Assembly: GCA_035487355.1 (NCBI GenBank)
Contig: DATHMF010000065.1
Coordinates: 1 to 57,572, forward strand
Direction: 5' to 3'
DNA from: Terriglobales bacterium
GTDB lineage: Bacteria > Acidobacteriota > Terriglobia > Terriglobales > Acidobacteriaceae
Length of the DNA: 57,572 nt
Position 1 is the stretch's first letter. Each line of letters opens with the position of its first letter. The position numbers were made by a program, and so were the translations under genes. Below, in pieces: positions 1 through 8,693 of this stretch. The notes below the pieces were generated by a model. That model worked only from the letters and a program-made list of their open reading frames with translations. It had not been told where the DNA came from and made no database searches.

Positions 1-1230
1 GTCGCCGAAAAGGCAGATAACCGTGTCGCTGAGCTGCGCAAAGATGTCCATCGCATTGTGCTGGATGTAGCCAACAAGCGGGCGGGTGAGCTGCGTAAAA
101 ACGTCGAAAGTGTAGTGAGCGAGACCACCGACAAACGCGTGAGCGAGCTGCGCAAAGACCTGGAAAAAGTGGTAAGCGAAGTGGCCGAGCGCCGCGTCTC
201 CAGCATTCGCCAGGACGTGGAGAACGTCGTCACCGAAGCGGGCGAACACCGCGTCCAGGAGTTGCGCAAAGACATTATCAATCACGTGACCGCTGAGCTC
301 GATTCAGTAATACTGGGCAGGGGCTCGGAGGCGCCAGTTTCTGCATTGCTGGATAACGCCATTTCCAAGATTCAGGAATCCACCTCGCAGACCGATATTC
401 TGCGTTCTCTGCTCGATGGCGCTGCCCACTTCAGCAGCCGCGTGGCCCTGTTGGTGGTCAAAAACGACAGCGCCGTGGGATGGCAGGCGCGTGGTTTTGA
501 CGACAACAACGGCATCAAGAAAGTGACAGTTGATATCAACAGCGGGCTCTCTGGAAAAGCCATGCAGGAAAAAAGTCTGGTGACCGGTCCCGCCGCCGAA
601 TTCGAAAGCAAGTTCGCTTCCCAGTTGGGTGCGCCCAAAGGCAATTCCGCCGTGCTGCCCCTTGTGGTGCGGGAAAAAGTTCCGGCGCTGGTCTATGCCG
701 ATGCCGGCACCCGCAACGACGGCGAATCCGATACTGCCGCTTTGCAGTTGCTGGTACGCACCGCCGCAATTTGGCTGGAGACGCTGACGCTGCGCAAGGC
801 TTCAGGTATTCCGGTTGTCTCCCCCACAGAGCCGGAAGAGGTCACTGCAGTTCCTCCTCCGACGGGGCAGACACCGGCGCCCGGCATTCCTACACCGGCT
901 CCCATTGCGGTCTCTGATCTTGCTCCCAAGGCATCTGCGGCAGCGGTTGAGGTCTCCGCCCAGGATGAGGAAATCCATAAGAAGGCCCGGCGCTTCGCCA
1001 AGCTGCTGGTCGATGAAATCAAACTCTACAACCAGGCCAAAGTGAACGAGGGCCGGCAGAATAAAGATTTGTACAGCCGTCTAAGAGAAGATATCGAAAA
1101 GAGTCGCGCCAGTTATGACAAACGTTACGGTAACACCGTGGCGGCGCAAGCCGACTACTTTACCGAGGAAGTCGTCAAAGTATTGGCGGACAACGACGCG
1201 GCCCTTATGGGCAACGGATTTAAGGGCTAA
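1..1230 (+). CDS. Coiled-coil/GAF-like domain protein, 5' end outside window
   Basis: The reading frame is open from base 1, so the true start lies upstream; 409 residues are visible. Residues 8-102 are five consecutive 19-residue degenerate repeats of the type R-V-x-E-L-R-K-D-V, predicted as a long coiled coil. Residues about 120-270 look like a GAF/sensor-type fold (alternating strands, ending near LPLVVREKVPALVYAD). A Pro-rich linker follows at about 280-310, then a charged helical C-terminal segment (about 330-409) of the kind found at the end of acidobacterial regulatory proteins. No enzyme motif is seen. A cytoplasmic sensor or scaffold role is inference only. The next gene starts 72 bp downstream on the same strand. 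Confidence 0.7.
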   Translation, partial: VAEKADNRVAELRKDVHRIVLDVANKRAGELRKNVESVVSETTDKRVSELRKDLEKVVSEVAERRVSSIRQDVENVVTEAGEHRVQELRKDIINHVTAELDSVILGRGSEAPVSALLDNAISKIQESTSQTDILRSLLDGAAHFSSRVALLVVKNDSAVGWQARGFDDNNGIKKVTVDINSGLSGKAMQEKSLVTGPAAEFESKFASQLGAPKGNSAVLPLVVREKVPALVYADAGTRNDGESDTAALQLLVRTAAIWLETLTLRKASGIPVVSPTEPEEVTAVPPPTGQTPAPGIPTPAPIAVSDLAPKASAAAVEVSAQDEEIHKKARRFAKLLVDEIKLYNQAKVNEGRQNKDLYSRLREDIEKSRASYDKRYGNTVAAQADYFTEEVVKVLADNDAALMGNGFKG

Positions 1231-1302
1231 TAATTAAGTTGTCTGGATGATTAGAAACTGAACTAAGCGGCGGGTTTCCCATTAAGAGTTAAGTTGTTCC
1301 CC

Positions 1303-3516
1303 ATGGTTCTACGTAAGTTGTTGGCCCTCGTTCTCGCCGTCGCACTCATCGCCACCGGCTCTCCTGCCTTTGCTGCCGGCAAAAGAAAGTCCACACGGAA
1401 TAGAAGCGCGGCAATTGCTGCTCGAGTGCAGCGCATGTCGCGGGCCTTTGTTGCTTCGGCAGATTTGCGTCCGATGGCCGAGCAGCTTTTGGAAAACCGT
1501 ACTCCCGCGGCTTATGCCGGAGTACAAAAGTTTGCCGAAGCCCACAATAACGAAGATGCAGGCGCGCTGGCCTGGCTGGTCATCGGCTACGCCCACCTGC
1601 TGGATAACCAATACGCCAATGCTACTCCTGCCTTGAAGAAGGCGCAGCCCCATGCCGGAGAGCTGCGCGACTACGTGGATTACTTCCTGGCAATGTCTCA
1701 AGGGATGGGTGGAGACTCTCAGGATGTGCTGGTTACACTGCATCAATTTGAAACTAATTATCCCGGTTCGCTATTTATCCGGGATGCTGCTGTGCTCGAA
1801 GGCAATGCTCTGGTGGCCACCGGCCAACCGAAGGCGGCGATTGATTTGCTGGAAGCCCACCGCTCGCCCATACGTGCCGATATCGAACTGGCGCTGGGTC
1901 GTGCTCAAATGCACGCCGAAGATTATGCCCAGGCTACAGAGAGCTTTCGTCATGTTTATTATCAGATGCCCATTGCGCCTGAGGCCACGGATGCTTATAC
2001 CGAACTGCAAAGACTGGGGCCGCGTCGGCTGCCGCCGCCCAGCTTCGCCGACCGCAAGAAGAGGGCTGAGCTACTGGCCGAGAATCGGCGTGCGGCCGAG
2101 GCTGCTGCTGAGTACAAAGATCTGATCGAAAATGCACCCGCCGCTGAGGTGTATGCGCTCAAAGTTGCTTTGGGCGGGGCGCTATGGAAGGCCGGACGCA
2201 GCGGGGAAGCGCGCGATCTTCTACAAAAGCTGCCCGACACCGATGACGAACGCAATGCCCAGCGACTCTACTATCTCGTGGAGATTTCCCGGTCTGACAG
2301 CAAGCGCCTGGGTGATCTTATTACGCACCTTCGTGAGAGTGCTCCACAGAGTCCGTGGTTGCAAGAAGCCCTGCTGGCTGTGGCCAACCAGTATCTGCTG
2401 CAGAAAGACTATGCCAGCTCAGCGCGTTTCTTTGAGGAGCTGGCTTCACGTTTTCCTGCCGGAAAGTACGCCTCTTTTGCCAACTGGAAGGCAGCCTGGC
2501 TGCAACTGCGGCAGGGAGATGTGGAAAGCGCCAAGCTCGCCTTTGAACGGCACATTGCGCTGTATCCCGCCTCGCAGGAGGCCAGTGCCGCGCTTTACTG
2601 GCGCGGGCGGCTGGCGGAAGAGGAAAAAAATCTTCCTCTCGCGCGCGCGTACTACTTGAAGGTCTCGCAGCGTTACTGCAATGCTTATTACGCCGAACTC
2701 TCACGCGAGCGGCTGCGCGATCTTGGGCTCTCCAGTGATATTGCCGACGAACCGCTGCTGCAAAAGGTTCCCCCGGTGCAACTCCCCGGGCATTTTTCCC
2801 TGACCGCTCCGGCTGACAACCTGCGTGTGCAAAAGAGCCTGCTGCTGGGGAATTGCGGCATGGTGGATTTTGCCATCCGCGAGCTGCAGGCTGGGATAGA
2901 TCCAGGTGACAACTGGGCCACAGCCCAGATGATCAAACTTTATACCGACGACGGACACTATGATCGCGCCTTGCAGACTTTGAAGCACGCCGTTCCCGGA
3001 TACTACTCGTTTCAGCTTGCCGACCTGCCCCGCCCTTTCTGGGAAGGACTGTTCCCGCGCCCATATTGGGAAAATTTAAAGCGCTACTCGGCCGACAATC
3101 AGCTCGATCCTTTTCTGGTGGCTTCTCTCATTCGCCAGGAGTCGGAGTTCAATCCTTTGGCCCTCTCTCGTGCCAATGCCATGGGATTGATGCAGATTCT
3201 GCCGGGCGTGGGGCAACAGCTCGCGAAATCAGAAAAGATTAAAGGATTCAACAGCTCTATGTTGTTCGATCCGAACACCAATATCCAGCTTGGGACGCGC
3301 TACTTCAAGGACTTGCTCAAGAGGTACGACGGCCACGTTGAATACGCGCTGGCCGCCTACAATGCCGGCCCGGATCGCGTGGAGGATTGGCGCAAGAGCA
3401 ACTACCGCGATATCCATGAATTTGTGGAATCCATTCCTTTTACCGAGACCCGCGAATACGTGGAAGCTATCGTGCGCAACCAAGCCGTGTATCAGCGCCT
3501 TTATCAGAACCCGTAG
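1303..3516 (+). CDS. Periplasmic soluble lytic transglycosylase with TPR-like superhelix
   Basis: Predicted to cleave peptidoglycan glycan strands in the periplasm, leaving 1,6-anhydro-muramyl ends. The 737-residue product starts with a clear signal peptide (MVLRKLLALVLAVALIATG, cleavage near AFA). A long region of helical TPR-like repeats (about 60-560) resembles the ring-shaped U/L domains of Slt70. The C-terminal SLT domain (about 590-725) carries RQESEF with the likely catalytic Glu613, then GLMQILP and ALAAYNAGPDRV. ATG at 1303 is chosen over an in-frame TTG at 1294 because it begins the signal peptide directly. Length matches large Slt-type enzymes. Confidence 0.9.
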   Translation: MVLRKLLALVLAVALIATGSPAFAAGKRKSTRNRSAAIAARVQRMSRAFVASADLRPMAEQLLENRTPAAYAGVQKFAEAHNNEDAGALAWLVIGYAHLLDNQYANATPALKKAQPHAGELRDYVDYFLAMSQGMGGDSQDVLVTLHQFETNYPGSLFIRDAAVLEGNALVATGQPKAAIDLLEAHRSPIRADIELALGRAQMHAEDYAQATESFRHVYYQMPIAPEATDAYTELQRLGPRRLPPPSFADRKKRAELLAENRRAAEAAAEYKDLIENAPAAEVYALKVALGGALWKAGRSGEARDLLQKLPDTDDERNAQRLYYLVEISRSDSKRLGDLITHLRESAPQSPWLQEALLAVANQYLLQKDYASSARFFEELASRFPAGKYASFANWKAAWLQLRQGDVESAKLAFERHIALYPASQEASAALYWRGRLAEEEKNLPLARAYYLKVSQRYCNAYYAELSRERLRDLGLSSDIADEPLLQKVPPVQLPGHFSLTAPADNLRVQKSLLLGNCGMVDFAIRELQAGIDPGDNWATAQMIKLYTDDGHYDRALQTLKHAVPGYYSFQLADLPRPFWEGLFPRPYWENLKRYSADNQLDPFLVASLIRQESEFNPLALSRANAMGLMQILPGVGQQLAKSEKIKGFNSSMLFDPNTNIQLGTRYFKDLLKRYDGHVEYALAAYNAGPDRVEDWRKSNYRDIHEFVESIPFTETREYVEAIVRNQAVYQRLYQNP

Positions 3517-3563
3517 AACGGGCACAAACGAATCATGGGCTTCACTTTTGTGGTAGACCTTTA

Positions 3564-3591
3564 TTGAGCGCTGGAATCCCGCGGGTATATA
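3564..3591 (+). promoter_or_regulatory. Possible sigma-70 promoter for the TPR gene at 3671
   Basis: TTGAGC at 3564-3569 and TATATA at 3586-3591 are separated by 16 bp. This would place the transcript start about 70 bp before the downstream ATG. It is a pattern match only; the -35 differs from consensus at two positions. Confidence 0.3.
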
Positions 3592-3670
3592 GTGTGGGGT
3601 TGTTGGGTGCTAAACAGAAATTACGGTCGAGATGATCCCCACCAGAAGTTCGCCACGCTGGAGCTGAGCC

Positions 3671-5305
3671 ATGACCTTCACTCGCTTTTGCCTTTACATC
3701 ATCGCGGTATTTAGCACATCGGCGGTTTCTTTGGCGCAAGCCCCTGCGAATGCCACGTCAACTGCACATGATCACCACTTCGGTACAGTGCATTTTCCGG
3801 TCAGTTGCAGCCCGGCTGCGCAGGCGCAGTTTGATACTGCGGTCAGCATGCTGCATTCGTTTTTCTATCCGGAGACGATCCAAGCGTTTACCAAGGTGAC
3901 GGAGATTGACCCCACCTGCGCCATGGCGTATTGGGGTATCGCTCTGAGCCAGCGCCCCAATCCTCTTGTCGGACCGTTTGCCCCGGAAGCCCTGCAGCGT
4001 GGCTTCGAAGCCATCCAGAAGGGCAAGTTGCTCAATCCGAAGACGCAACATGAACGCGACTGGCTCGATGCCGCGGAGCCGTTCTTCAAAGACGCCGCCA
4101 AGCTGGACCAGAAGACGCGCACGAAGGCTTACGAAAAAGCCATGGAGCAGCTTTACTTGCGCTATCCGGATGACAACGAGGCTGCAGTGTTTTATGCACT
4201 GGCTTTAAATGAAAGCGCAGATCTTGCCGACAAGAGTCATGCGAATCAACTTAAGGCCGCAGCCATCCTGGAAAAGGTGAAAGTCCATCAGCCGAACCAT
4301 CCCGGTGTCATCCACTACCTGATTCACAGCTACGATTACGCGGGACTTGCAGACCGTGCACTTTCCGCTGCTGATCAATACGCAGCTATCGCGCCTGACG
4401 CGCCGCATGCATTGCACATGCCCTCGCACACGTACACAATTCTGGGTATGTGGGAAAAATCCATTGAATCGAACAAGGCTGCGCTGGCCGCCGCCAAGGA
4501 GTATGCCGCCCAACACAATCCTCCTGGCACCGCCGATGCCGGCCAGCCACACTTCCTCGATTTCATGGAGTACGACTATCTTCAGCTTGGGCAGGATAAG
4601 CAGGCCAAAGCTCTGGTAGAAGAAGCCGCTTCTCTGAACAAATTTTCCGCGATGCGGCCCACTGTGGTCTTCGGGCTTGCGGCGGTTCCCGCACGTTACG
4701 TGCTGGAACGCGGCGCCTGGGCGGAAGCGATGCAACTGCAACCGCGCGAAAGCCAGTACGCGTACACGCAAGCGATCACGTATTTCGCCCGCGCCATGGG
4801 TGCTGCCAAGACCGGAAATGCAAAACAAGCTCGGGAGGATATCGAGAAACTCCGCGCCGCACAGCAGGCCGATCTTGCCAAAACCGATCAGGCATACTGG
4901 GCGGGGCAGAGCACTATCCTGCTCCAGGCTGCGTCTGCCTGGCTGGCCCGCGCCGAAGGCAATGATAGCGAAGCCGTGAAATTGATGCGTTCCGCCGCCG
5001 ATCTGGAAGACTCCAGCGACAAACACGTCGCCATGGAGAACCGGTTGTTTCCGATGCGCGAGTTGTTGGGCTACATGTTGCTCGAACTGAAGCAACCGAA
5101 GGCAGCCCTGAATGAATTTGAAAGTTCGCTGAAGGTGAATCCAAACCGCCTTCGCGGCTTATACGGCGCAGCCAAGGCTTCAGAAATGCTTGGCGACCGC
5201 GAGACGGCACGGCAATGGTGCGAGAAGCTCAGTACTCTGACTCGTGCCGCCGATTCTGGCAGACCTGAACTTCAAGAAGCCAAAATGTTACTGAGCAAAC
5301 AATGA
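3671..5305 (+). CDS. Secreted tetratricopeptide-repeat protein
   Basis: 544 residues with an N-terminal signal peptide (hydrophobic stretch about 5-22, then ALAQ-like cleavage near SLAQA). The body is helical TPR repeats, with recognisable units near residues 55-85 (A-x-F-T-K-V-x-E-I-D-P), 225-300 and 455-520. The pattern 'WGIALSQRPNPL' and the HDHHFG segment after the signal peptide are typical of a family of acidobacterial secreted TPR proteins of unknown role. There is no catalytic domain; a protein-protein scaffold in the periplasm is the most that can be said. It converges on the DUF420 gene 61 bp downstream. Confidence 0.8.
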   Translation: MTFTRFCLYIIAVFSTSAVSLAQAPANATSTAHDHHFGTVHFPVSCSPAAQAQFDTAVSMLHSFFYPETIQAFTKVTEIDPTCAMAYWGIALSQRPNPLVGPFAPEALQRGFEAIQKGKLLNPKTQHERDWLDAAEPFFKDAAKLDQKTRTKAYEKAMEQLYLRYPDDNEAAVFYALALNESADLADKSHANQLKAAAILEKVKVHQPNHPGVIHYLIHSYDYAGLADRALSAADQYAAIAPDAPHALHMPSHTYTILGMWEKSIESNKAALAAAKEYAAQHNPPGTADAGQPHFLDFMEYDYLQLGQDKQAKALVEEAASLNKFSAMRPTVVFGLAAVPARYVLERGAWAEAMQLQPRESQYAYTQAITYFARAMGAAKTGNAKQAREDIEKLRAAQQADLAKTDQAYWAGQSTILLQAASAWLARAEGNDSEAVKLMRSAADLEDSSDKHVAMENRLFPMRELLGYMLLELKQPKAALNEFESSLKVNPNRLRGLYGAAKASEMLGDRETARQWCEKLSTLTRAADSGRPELQEAKMLLSKQ

Positions 5306-5365
5306 AGTAAGACAATGCGGTACAATCGCGGTTTCTCTGTCGCCTGAATTCTGTCAGCCCCTTGA

Positions 5366-5785
5366 TTAAGCGAACCAACGGTAAACCATGAAATAAATCA
5401 CCACCCCGGTCACAGAAACATAAAGCCAGATGGGATACGTCCAGCGGGCGATAGCCTTGTGCCGTGAAAATGACTTGCGCAAGCCAAGCACCAGAGTCCA
5501 GGGAACCAGGACGAGCAGTGAGACTGCCAGGATTGTGTGTGAGGTAAGAATGGTGAAATAGACCAGGCGTATCCAGCCAGTGCCACGAAAGCGAATAACC
5601 CCGGCGTGGGCATGGTAATAGAGGTAACAACTCAAAAATATCGTAGAAGAAAAAAATGCAGCGATCATGCAGGCGCGGTGTGCCGCTATTTTGCCGCGCT
5701 GAATCAACGAATGCCCCACCAGGAGCAGAGCGCCGCTAAGGCCGTTCAACGTCGCATTCACGACAGGAAAGATTTCGTAGGTCAT
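5366..5785 (-). CDS. DUF420 family membrane protein, cytochrome-oxidase associated
   Basis: 139 residues with about four transmembrane helices. His residues placed near membrane edges (VGHSLIQRGKIAAHRACM, SCYLYYHAHAGVIRFRG, LTSHTILA, SRHKAIARWTYPIWLYVSVTGV) are the hallmark pattern of DUF420. Members of this family usually sit with heme-copper oxidase assembly genes, and that holds here: cyoE and ctaA lie directly upstream on the same strand. A role in oxidase assembly or metal/heme handling is inference from context. The ATG overlaps the stop of a tiny upstream reading frame (ATGA). Confidence 0.8.
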   Translation of the reverse strand: MTYEIFPVVNATLNGLSGALLLVGHSLIQRGKIAAHRACMIAAFFSSTIFLSCYLYYHAHAGVIRFRGTGWIRLVYFTILTSHTILAVSLLVLVPWTLVLGLRKSFSRHKAIARWTYPIWLYVSVTGVVIYFMVYRWFA

Positions 5786-5865
5786 TGCGAGTCACCCTCA
5801 ATGGCATTGCGTAAGGCGGAGAGCACAGTTGCCTGCGAGAGTACGGATGGGGTCGCCGGGTTCAT
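5782..5865 (-). CDS. Possible 27-residue small protein or coupling ORF between cyoE and DUF420
   Basis: ATG at 5865 begins one base after the cyoE stop codon (TAG, 5869-5867) and runs 27 codons to a TGA that overlaps the DUF420 ATG as ATGA. It therefore fills the whole gap between two co-oriented genes. The peptide (starts MNPATPSVLSQATV) has no recognisable motif and no strong ribosome binding site was identified. It may be a translational-coupling ORF, a short real protein, or chance. Confidence 0.3.
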   Translation of the reverse strand: MNPATPSVLSQATVLSALRNAIEGDSQ

Positions 5866-5866
5866 G

Positions 5867-6823
5867 CTAGGAGTGGAGAGCGGCGGTAATCATCATCAGG
5901 GCAAACAACAGCGGCAGGTAAATCACCGATGCCTGCAACAGTTGTCGCGCCGGCTTCTTTGATTCAGGGGCTGAAGGAGGTAGCTTTAAACGCCACAGCC
6001 GCAGGCCAACCCAGAAAAAAGCGATAGAGAGCACGATGGCACCTGCAAAATAAATGCTTCCCGTCATGCCCAGAATCACAGGCGCAATGCTCACCGGGAT
6101 CAGAGAAACGGAATACAGCAGGATTTCGCGGGTCGTCGAGCGCCCGTCTTTTTGTACAACCGGCAGCATACGGATGCCGCCGCTTTCGTAGTCTTCCGCG
6201 TACATCCAGGCAATGGCCAGGAAGTGCGGGAACTGCCACAGCAGCACAATGGCGAAGAGCGCCAGCCCTTCCCATTCCAGCGCGCCGCGTGCGGCGGTCC
6301 ATCCCAGCAACGGCGGCATGGCTCCGGGAAATGCGCCGATAAATGTACATATGCTGGTGATCTGTTTGAGCGGAGTGTAAAAGAGCAAATAAGCGGCAGC
6401 GGTAGCGAAAGCCAGATATCCCGTCAGTATGTTGGTAGTGAGCCCAAGATAGATTGAGCCCCCGGCCAGCAGCGCGAATCCGAACAGTTCAGCATGCAAA
6501 GTTTCCATGCGGCCTGAAGGCAGGGGACGCCGCTCAGTACGCCGCATACGTGCGTCGGTCTCTCGCTCCATCACCTGATTCAACGTGGCTGCACCGCCGG
6601 CAACAATCCCGATGCCCAGCAGCGTGTGCAGCAGAGTCCAGGAGAATGATGAGGCCCCCGATTTCATCGCTCCCATGAAGTATCCGCACCACGCGGTTGC
6701 CACCACCAAACTGGTGACACGCAGCTTCATAAGCTCGGCGTAATTTGAGAGCAGGGAACTCTTGCCGGCAATTGCCTGCGTGGCGGCTTCCTGCGTGGCA
6801 ATAGGCTGACTTGTTGCGCTCAT
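5867..6823 (-). CDS. cyoE: Protoheme IX farnesyltransferase (heme O synthase)
   Basis: Transfers a farnesyl group from farnesyl diphosphate to heme B, giving heme O, in the inner membrane. The 318-residue product has the UbiA-family first Asp-rich motif (NQVMERETDARMRRT, near residues 84-98), the family phrase 'RPLPSGRM' and eight to nine hydrophobic segments. The second loop reads 'YTPLKQ...TFIGAFPGAMPPLLGW', as in CtaB/CyoE proteins. Its start overlaps the end of ctaA by 4 bp (ATGA), so both steps of heme A synthesis are translationally coupled. Confidence 0.95.
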   Translation of the reverse strand: MSATSQPIATQEAATQAIAGKSSLLSNYAELMKLRVTSLVVATAWCGYFMGAMKSGASSFSWTLLHTLLGIGIVAGGAATLNQVMERETDARMRRTERRPLPSGRMETLHAELFGFALLAGGSIYLGLTTNILTGYLAFATAAAYLLFYTPLKQITSICTFIGAFPGAMPPLLGWTAARGALEWEGLALFAIVLLWQFPHFLAIAWMYAEDYESGGIRMLPVVQKDGRSTTREILLYSVSLIPVSIAPVILGMTGSIYFAGAIVLSIAFFWVGLRLWRLKLPPSAPESKKPARQLLQASVIYLPLLFALMMITAALHS

Positions 6824-7746
6824 GCCGCGGCCTCTTTGTGGGAAATCGTGGCTTCCGTTGCCGACGCGGGGAAGTACCTGCGCGTGCGAGCTGTCAAAAC
6901 AAAAGTTGAGGCCAACAGCAACGCGCCCACTCCCACATGTGCCACCGTCGTTGCGATCATACCGGGCAGGGGTTGGGGGGCATCTGCATCTTTGATTCGT
7001 GTGTAGTATGCCGCCAAGCCCAGGGCGATTTGCAGCATAAGCAGGCCATGCACCAGGCGAGCCGGAGTTTTGAGTTGCGCGATGGTTCGACCTTCGATCA
7101 TGCCGCGTACCGAGGTCCAGATCAGGATTCCGGTTACAACAACCGCATTCAAGATATGCGGCAAGATGGACATCCCTGAGTGGCGAAAAGCTCCGCCAAA
7201 AAACAGTTGCAGATAGAGTGCAAGCAGCGACAGCAAGGTCAGAGTTGAAAGGCTGATGCGGCCAGGATCGATTGTGGGTGCAGTTGTGTCTTCAATCCAA
7301 CTCCGGCTGGTGAACAATGCCATCAGCACCACCAGGCAGAAAAATGTTTGCGCGACGGCCGCGTGAGCGGTGGAAACATACCAGGGCAGAAACATCTTGA
7401 CTGTAATTCCACCCAGAATGCCTTGCACAATCACCAGCACCAGCGCCGTCCAGCCCAGCTTACGCATCCAGGAGCGCTTTTCGATGAATTGAACGAGTAC
7501 GGCTGCAAAGATGGTCAGCAGCCCAACGAATTCAGCCAGCATGCGGTGGCTGTGTTCATACTTGATGCCTCCCACCATGGGCGGAATTTTGAAGAGGTGT
7601 CCAAAAGAAGTTGGCCAATCCGGAACAGCGAGCCCTGCCTGGTTGCTGGTGACCAAAGCCCCGGCAATCAGTAAAAGAAAAGTAACACTGGCTAAAAAGA
7701 CCAGAAAACGATGAAGTCCGCGATTATAAAGTGCTGCCGAAGACAG
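6820..7746 (-). CDS. ctaA: Heme A synthase (COX15/CtaA), probable CTG start
   Basis: Oxidises the C8 methyl of heme O to formyl, making heme A for aa3-type oxidases. Visible features are the first-helix end 'GALVTSNQAGLAVPDWP', conserved His pairs in helices (EHSHRMLAE, VHGLLMLQ, VAHVGVG) and about eight transmembrane segments. The frame has no ATG, GTG or TTG between the upstream stop and a TTG in the middle of the conserved first helix. A CTG at 7746 lies 6 bases after GAGGAG (7758-7753) and yields a complete N-terminus (LYNRGLHRFLVFLAS). That start, giving 308 residues, is preferred. A start at the TTG (7656) would remove helix 1. Confidence 0.85.
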   Translation of the reverse strand: MSSAALYNRGLHRFLVFLASVTFLLLIAGALVTSNQAGLAVPDWPTSFGHLFKIPPMVGGIKYEHSHRMLAEFVGLLTIFAAVLVQFIEKRSWMRKLGWTALVLVIVQGILGGITVKMFLPWYVSTAHAAVAQTFFCLVVLMALFTSRSWIEDTTAPTIDPGRISLSTLTLLSLLALYLQLFFGGAFRHSGMSILPHILNAVVVTGILIWTSVRGMIEGRTIAQLKTPARLVHGLLMLQIALGLAAYYTRIKDADAPQPLPGMIATTVAHVGVGALLLASTFVLTARTRRYFPASATEATISHKEAAA

Positions 7747-7805
7747 AAAAAACTCCTCAGGTGGAACTGATTATTGTAACAAAGCGCTTCCCTGCGATTG
7801 AAGCA

Positions 7806-7876
7806 TGTGGGCAAGGGCGCCCCGCGGCTCGCTGGGGCAGGCCCACACGACAGCCGGCGAGGACACCGGCCTTACT
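7806..7876. repeat. Dispersed hairpin repeat, family C, copy 1
   Basis: A TGTGGGC/GCCCACA inverted pair (7806-7812 with 7841-7847) is followed by a GCCGG...CCGGC hairpin (7853-7870). The right half (7841-7875) matches 22303-22335 almost base for base, including the block GCCCACACGACAGCCGGCGA. It lies between the ctaA start and the lipoprotein stop and looks like a REP-type intergenic element. Confidence 0.6.
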
Positions 7877-7877
7877 T

Positions 7878-8669
7878 TTATTGCTTAAATGCAAAGTTGG
7901 CAGCTTGGTTTTGTTTGGCCGCGACCGTGACCTTCATCTCCTGGGTTCCCAGCTTTTCGTGCACGGCAGCAATTGTGTATGTGCCCGGAGGCAGCCCTTG
8001 AATGCTGAAGTTGCCGTTGCCGTCGCTGACCGCAAAAAACGGGTTGCTGACCACGTTCACATACATCTTCATCCACGGATGCTGGTTGCAGGTGATGGGC
8101 AGCAGCAGTTCTGGGTTTGCGAATGTCCGCTCCTTGGGCTCGCTCTTGGGCATCTGGCTCTCATTCCACTGCGGATTATTTTGTGGAACTGGATGCACGT
8201 TGTGCATGGTGTTGTCGCTGTTGAGAATTTTCAAAGTTTGTCCCGCGACCAGGCCGAGCACGTGCGGAGTATAGCGGCATCCTACCTGATCGAGGATTGC
8301 CGGTTGCGTGGGCTTGGGAACGGCATAACCTTCAAGCCCCTCTTTCACATAGACGAATACGTTTTCCAGCTTGTCCTTATTGACGATTACGGCCTCGGCC
8401 AGATTGGGACCTTTGGCGGCCAGCGCGCAGCCTGCGTCCATGCCCATATCAATGGTGGCGCGCGGCGGCGGAGTGCCGGTGAAAGTTATGGTTCCTGAAA
8501 TACTCCCTGTTGTCGACGCATCTATTGGCGTGCCTGTCGACGCTTGAGCGGGCGCGGAACGGCTCTGGTCATTGGGAGGAGCAGAGTTTTGATTGCATCC
8601 CGCGAAAAAAATGAACAAAAGAGAAAGAAGACAGATAAAAAGTAATTTTTGAAAACGTTGACTATTCAT
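7878..8669 (-). CDS. Lipoprotein with cupredoxin-like copper-site motif
   Basis: 263 residues with a lipoprotein signal ending in a lipobox (FFAGC, Cys about residue 25), so it is probably anchored outside the inner membrane. After a low-complexity Ser/Thr/Pro linker comes a region containing 'NTMHNVHP' and later 'CNQHPWM'. This H...C-x2-H-x2-M spacing resembles type 1 copper ligands of plastocyanin-like domains. The C-terminal part (about 200-255: GNGNFSIQGLPPGTYTIAAV) is a carboxypeptidase-regulatory-like beta sandwich. Its place just upstream of ctaA-cyoE suggests a copper or electron-transfer partner of the respiratory oxidase. That function is inference. Confidence 0.75.
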   Translation of the reverse strand: MNSQRFQKLLFICLLSLLFIFFAGCNQNSAPPNDQSRSAPAQASTGTPIDASTTGSISGTITFTGTPPPRATIDMGMDAGCALAAKGPNLAEAVIVNKDKLENVFVYVKEGLEGYAVPKPTQPAILDQVGCRYTPHVLGLVAGQTLKILNSDNTMHNVHPVPQNNPQWNESQMPKSEPKERTFANPELLLPITCNQHPWMKMYVNVVSNPFFAVSDGNGNFSIQGLPPGTYTIAAVHEKLGTQEMKVTVAAKQNQAANFAFKQ

Positions 8670-8693
8670 AAGACCGTAATCAAACCTGCAATC

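Noticed and set aside
4205..5095. Long minus-strand open frame of 296 codons opposite the TPR gene
   Set aside because: It lies wholly inside the secreted TPR gene, has no recognisable domain and low-quality composition; it is an antisense shadow.
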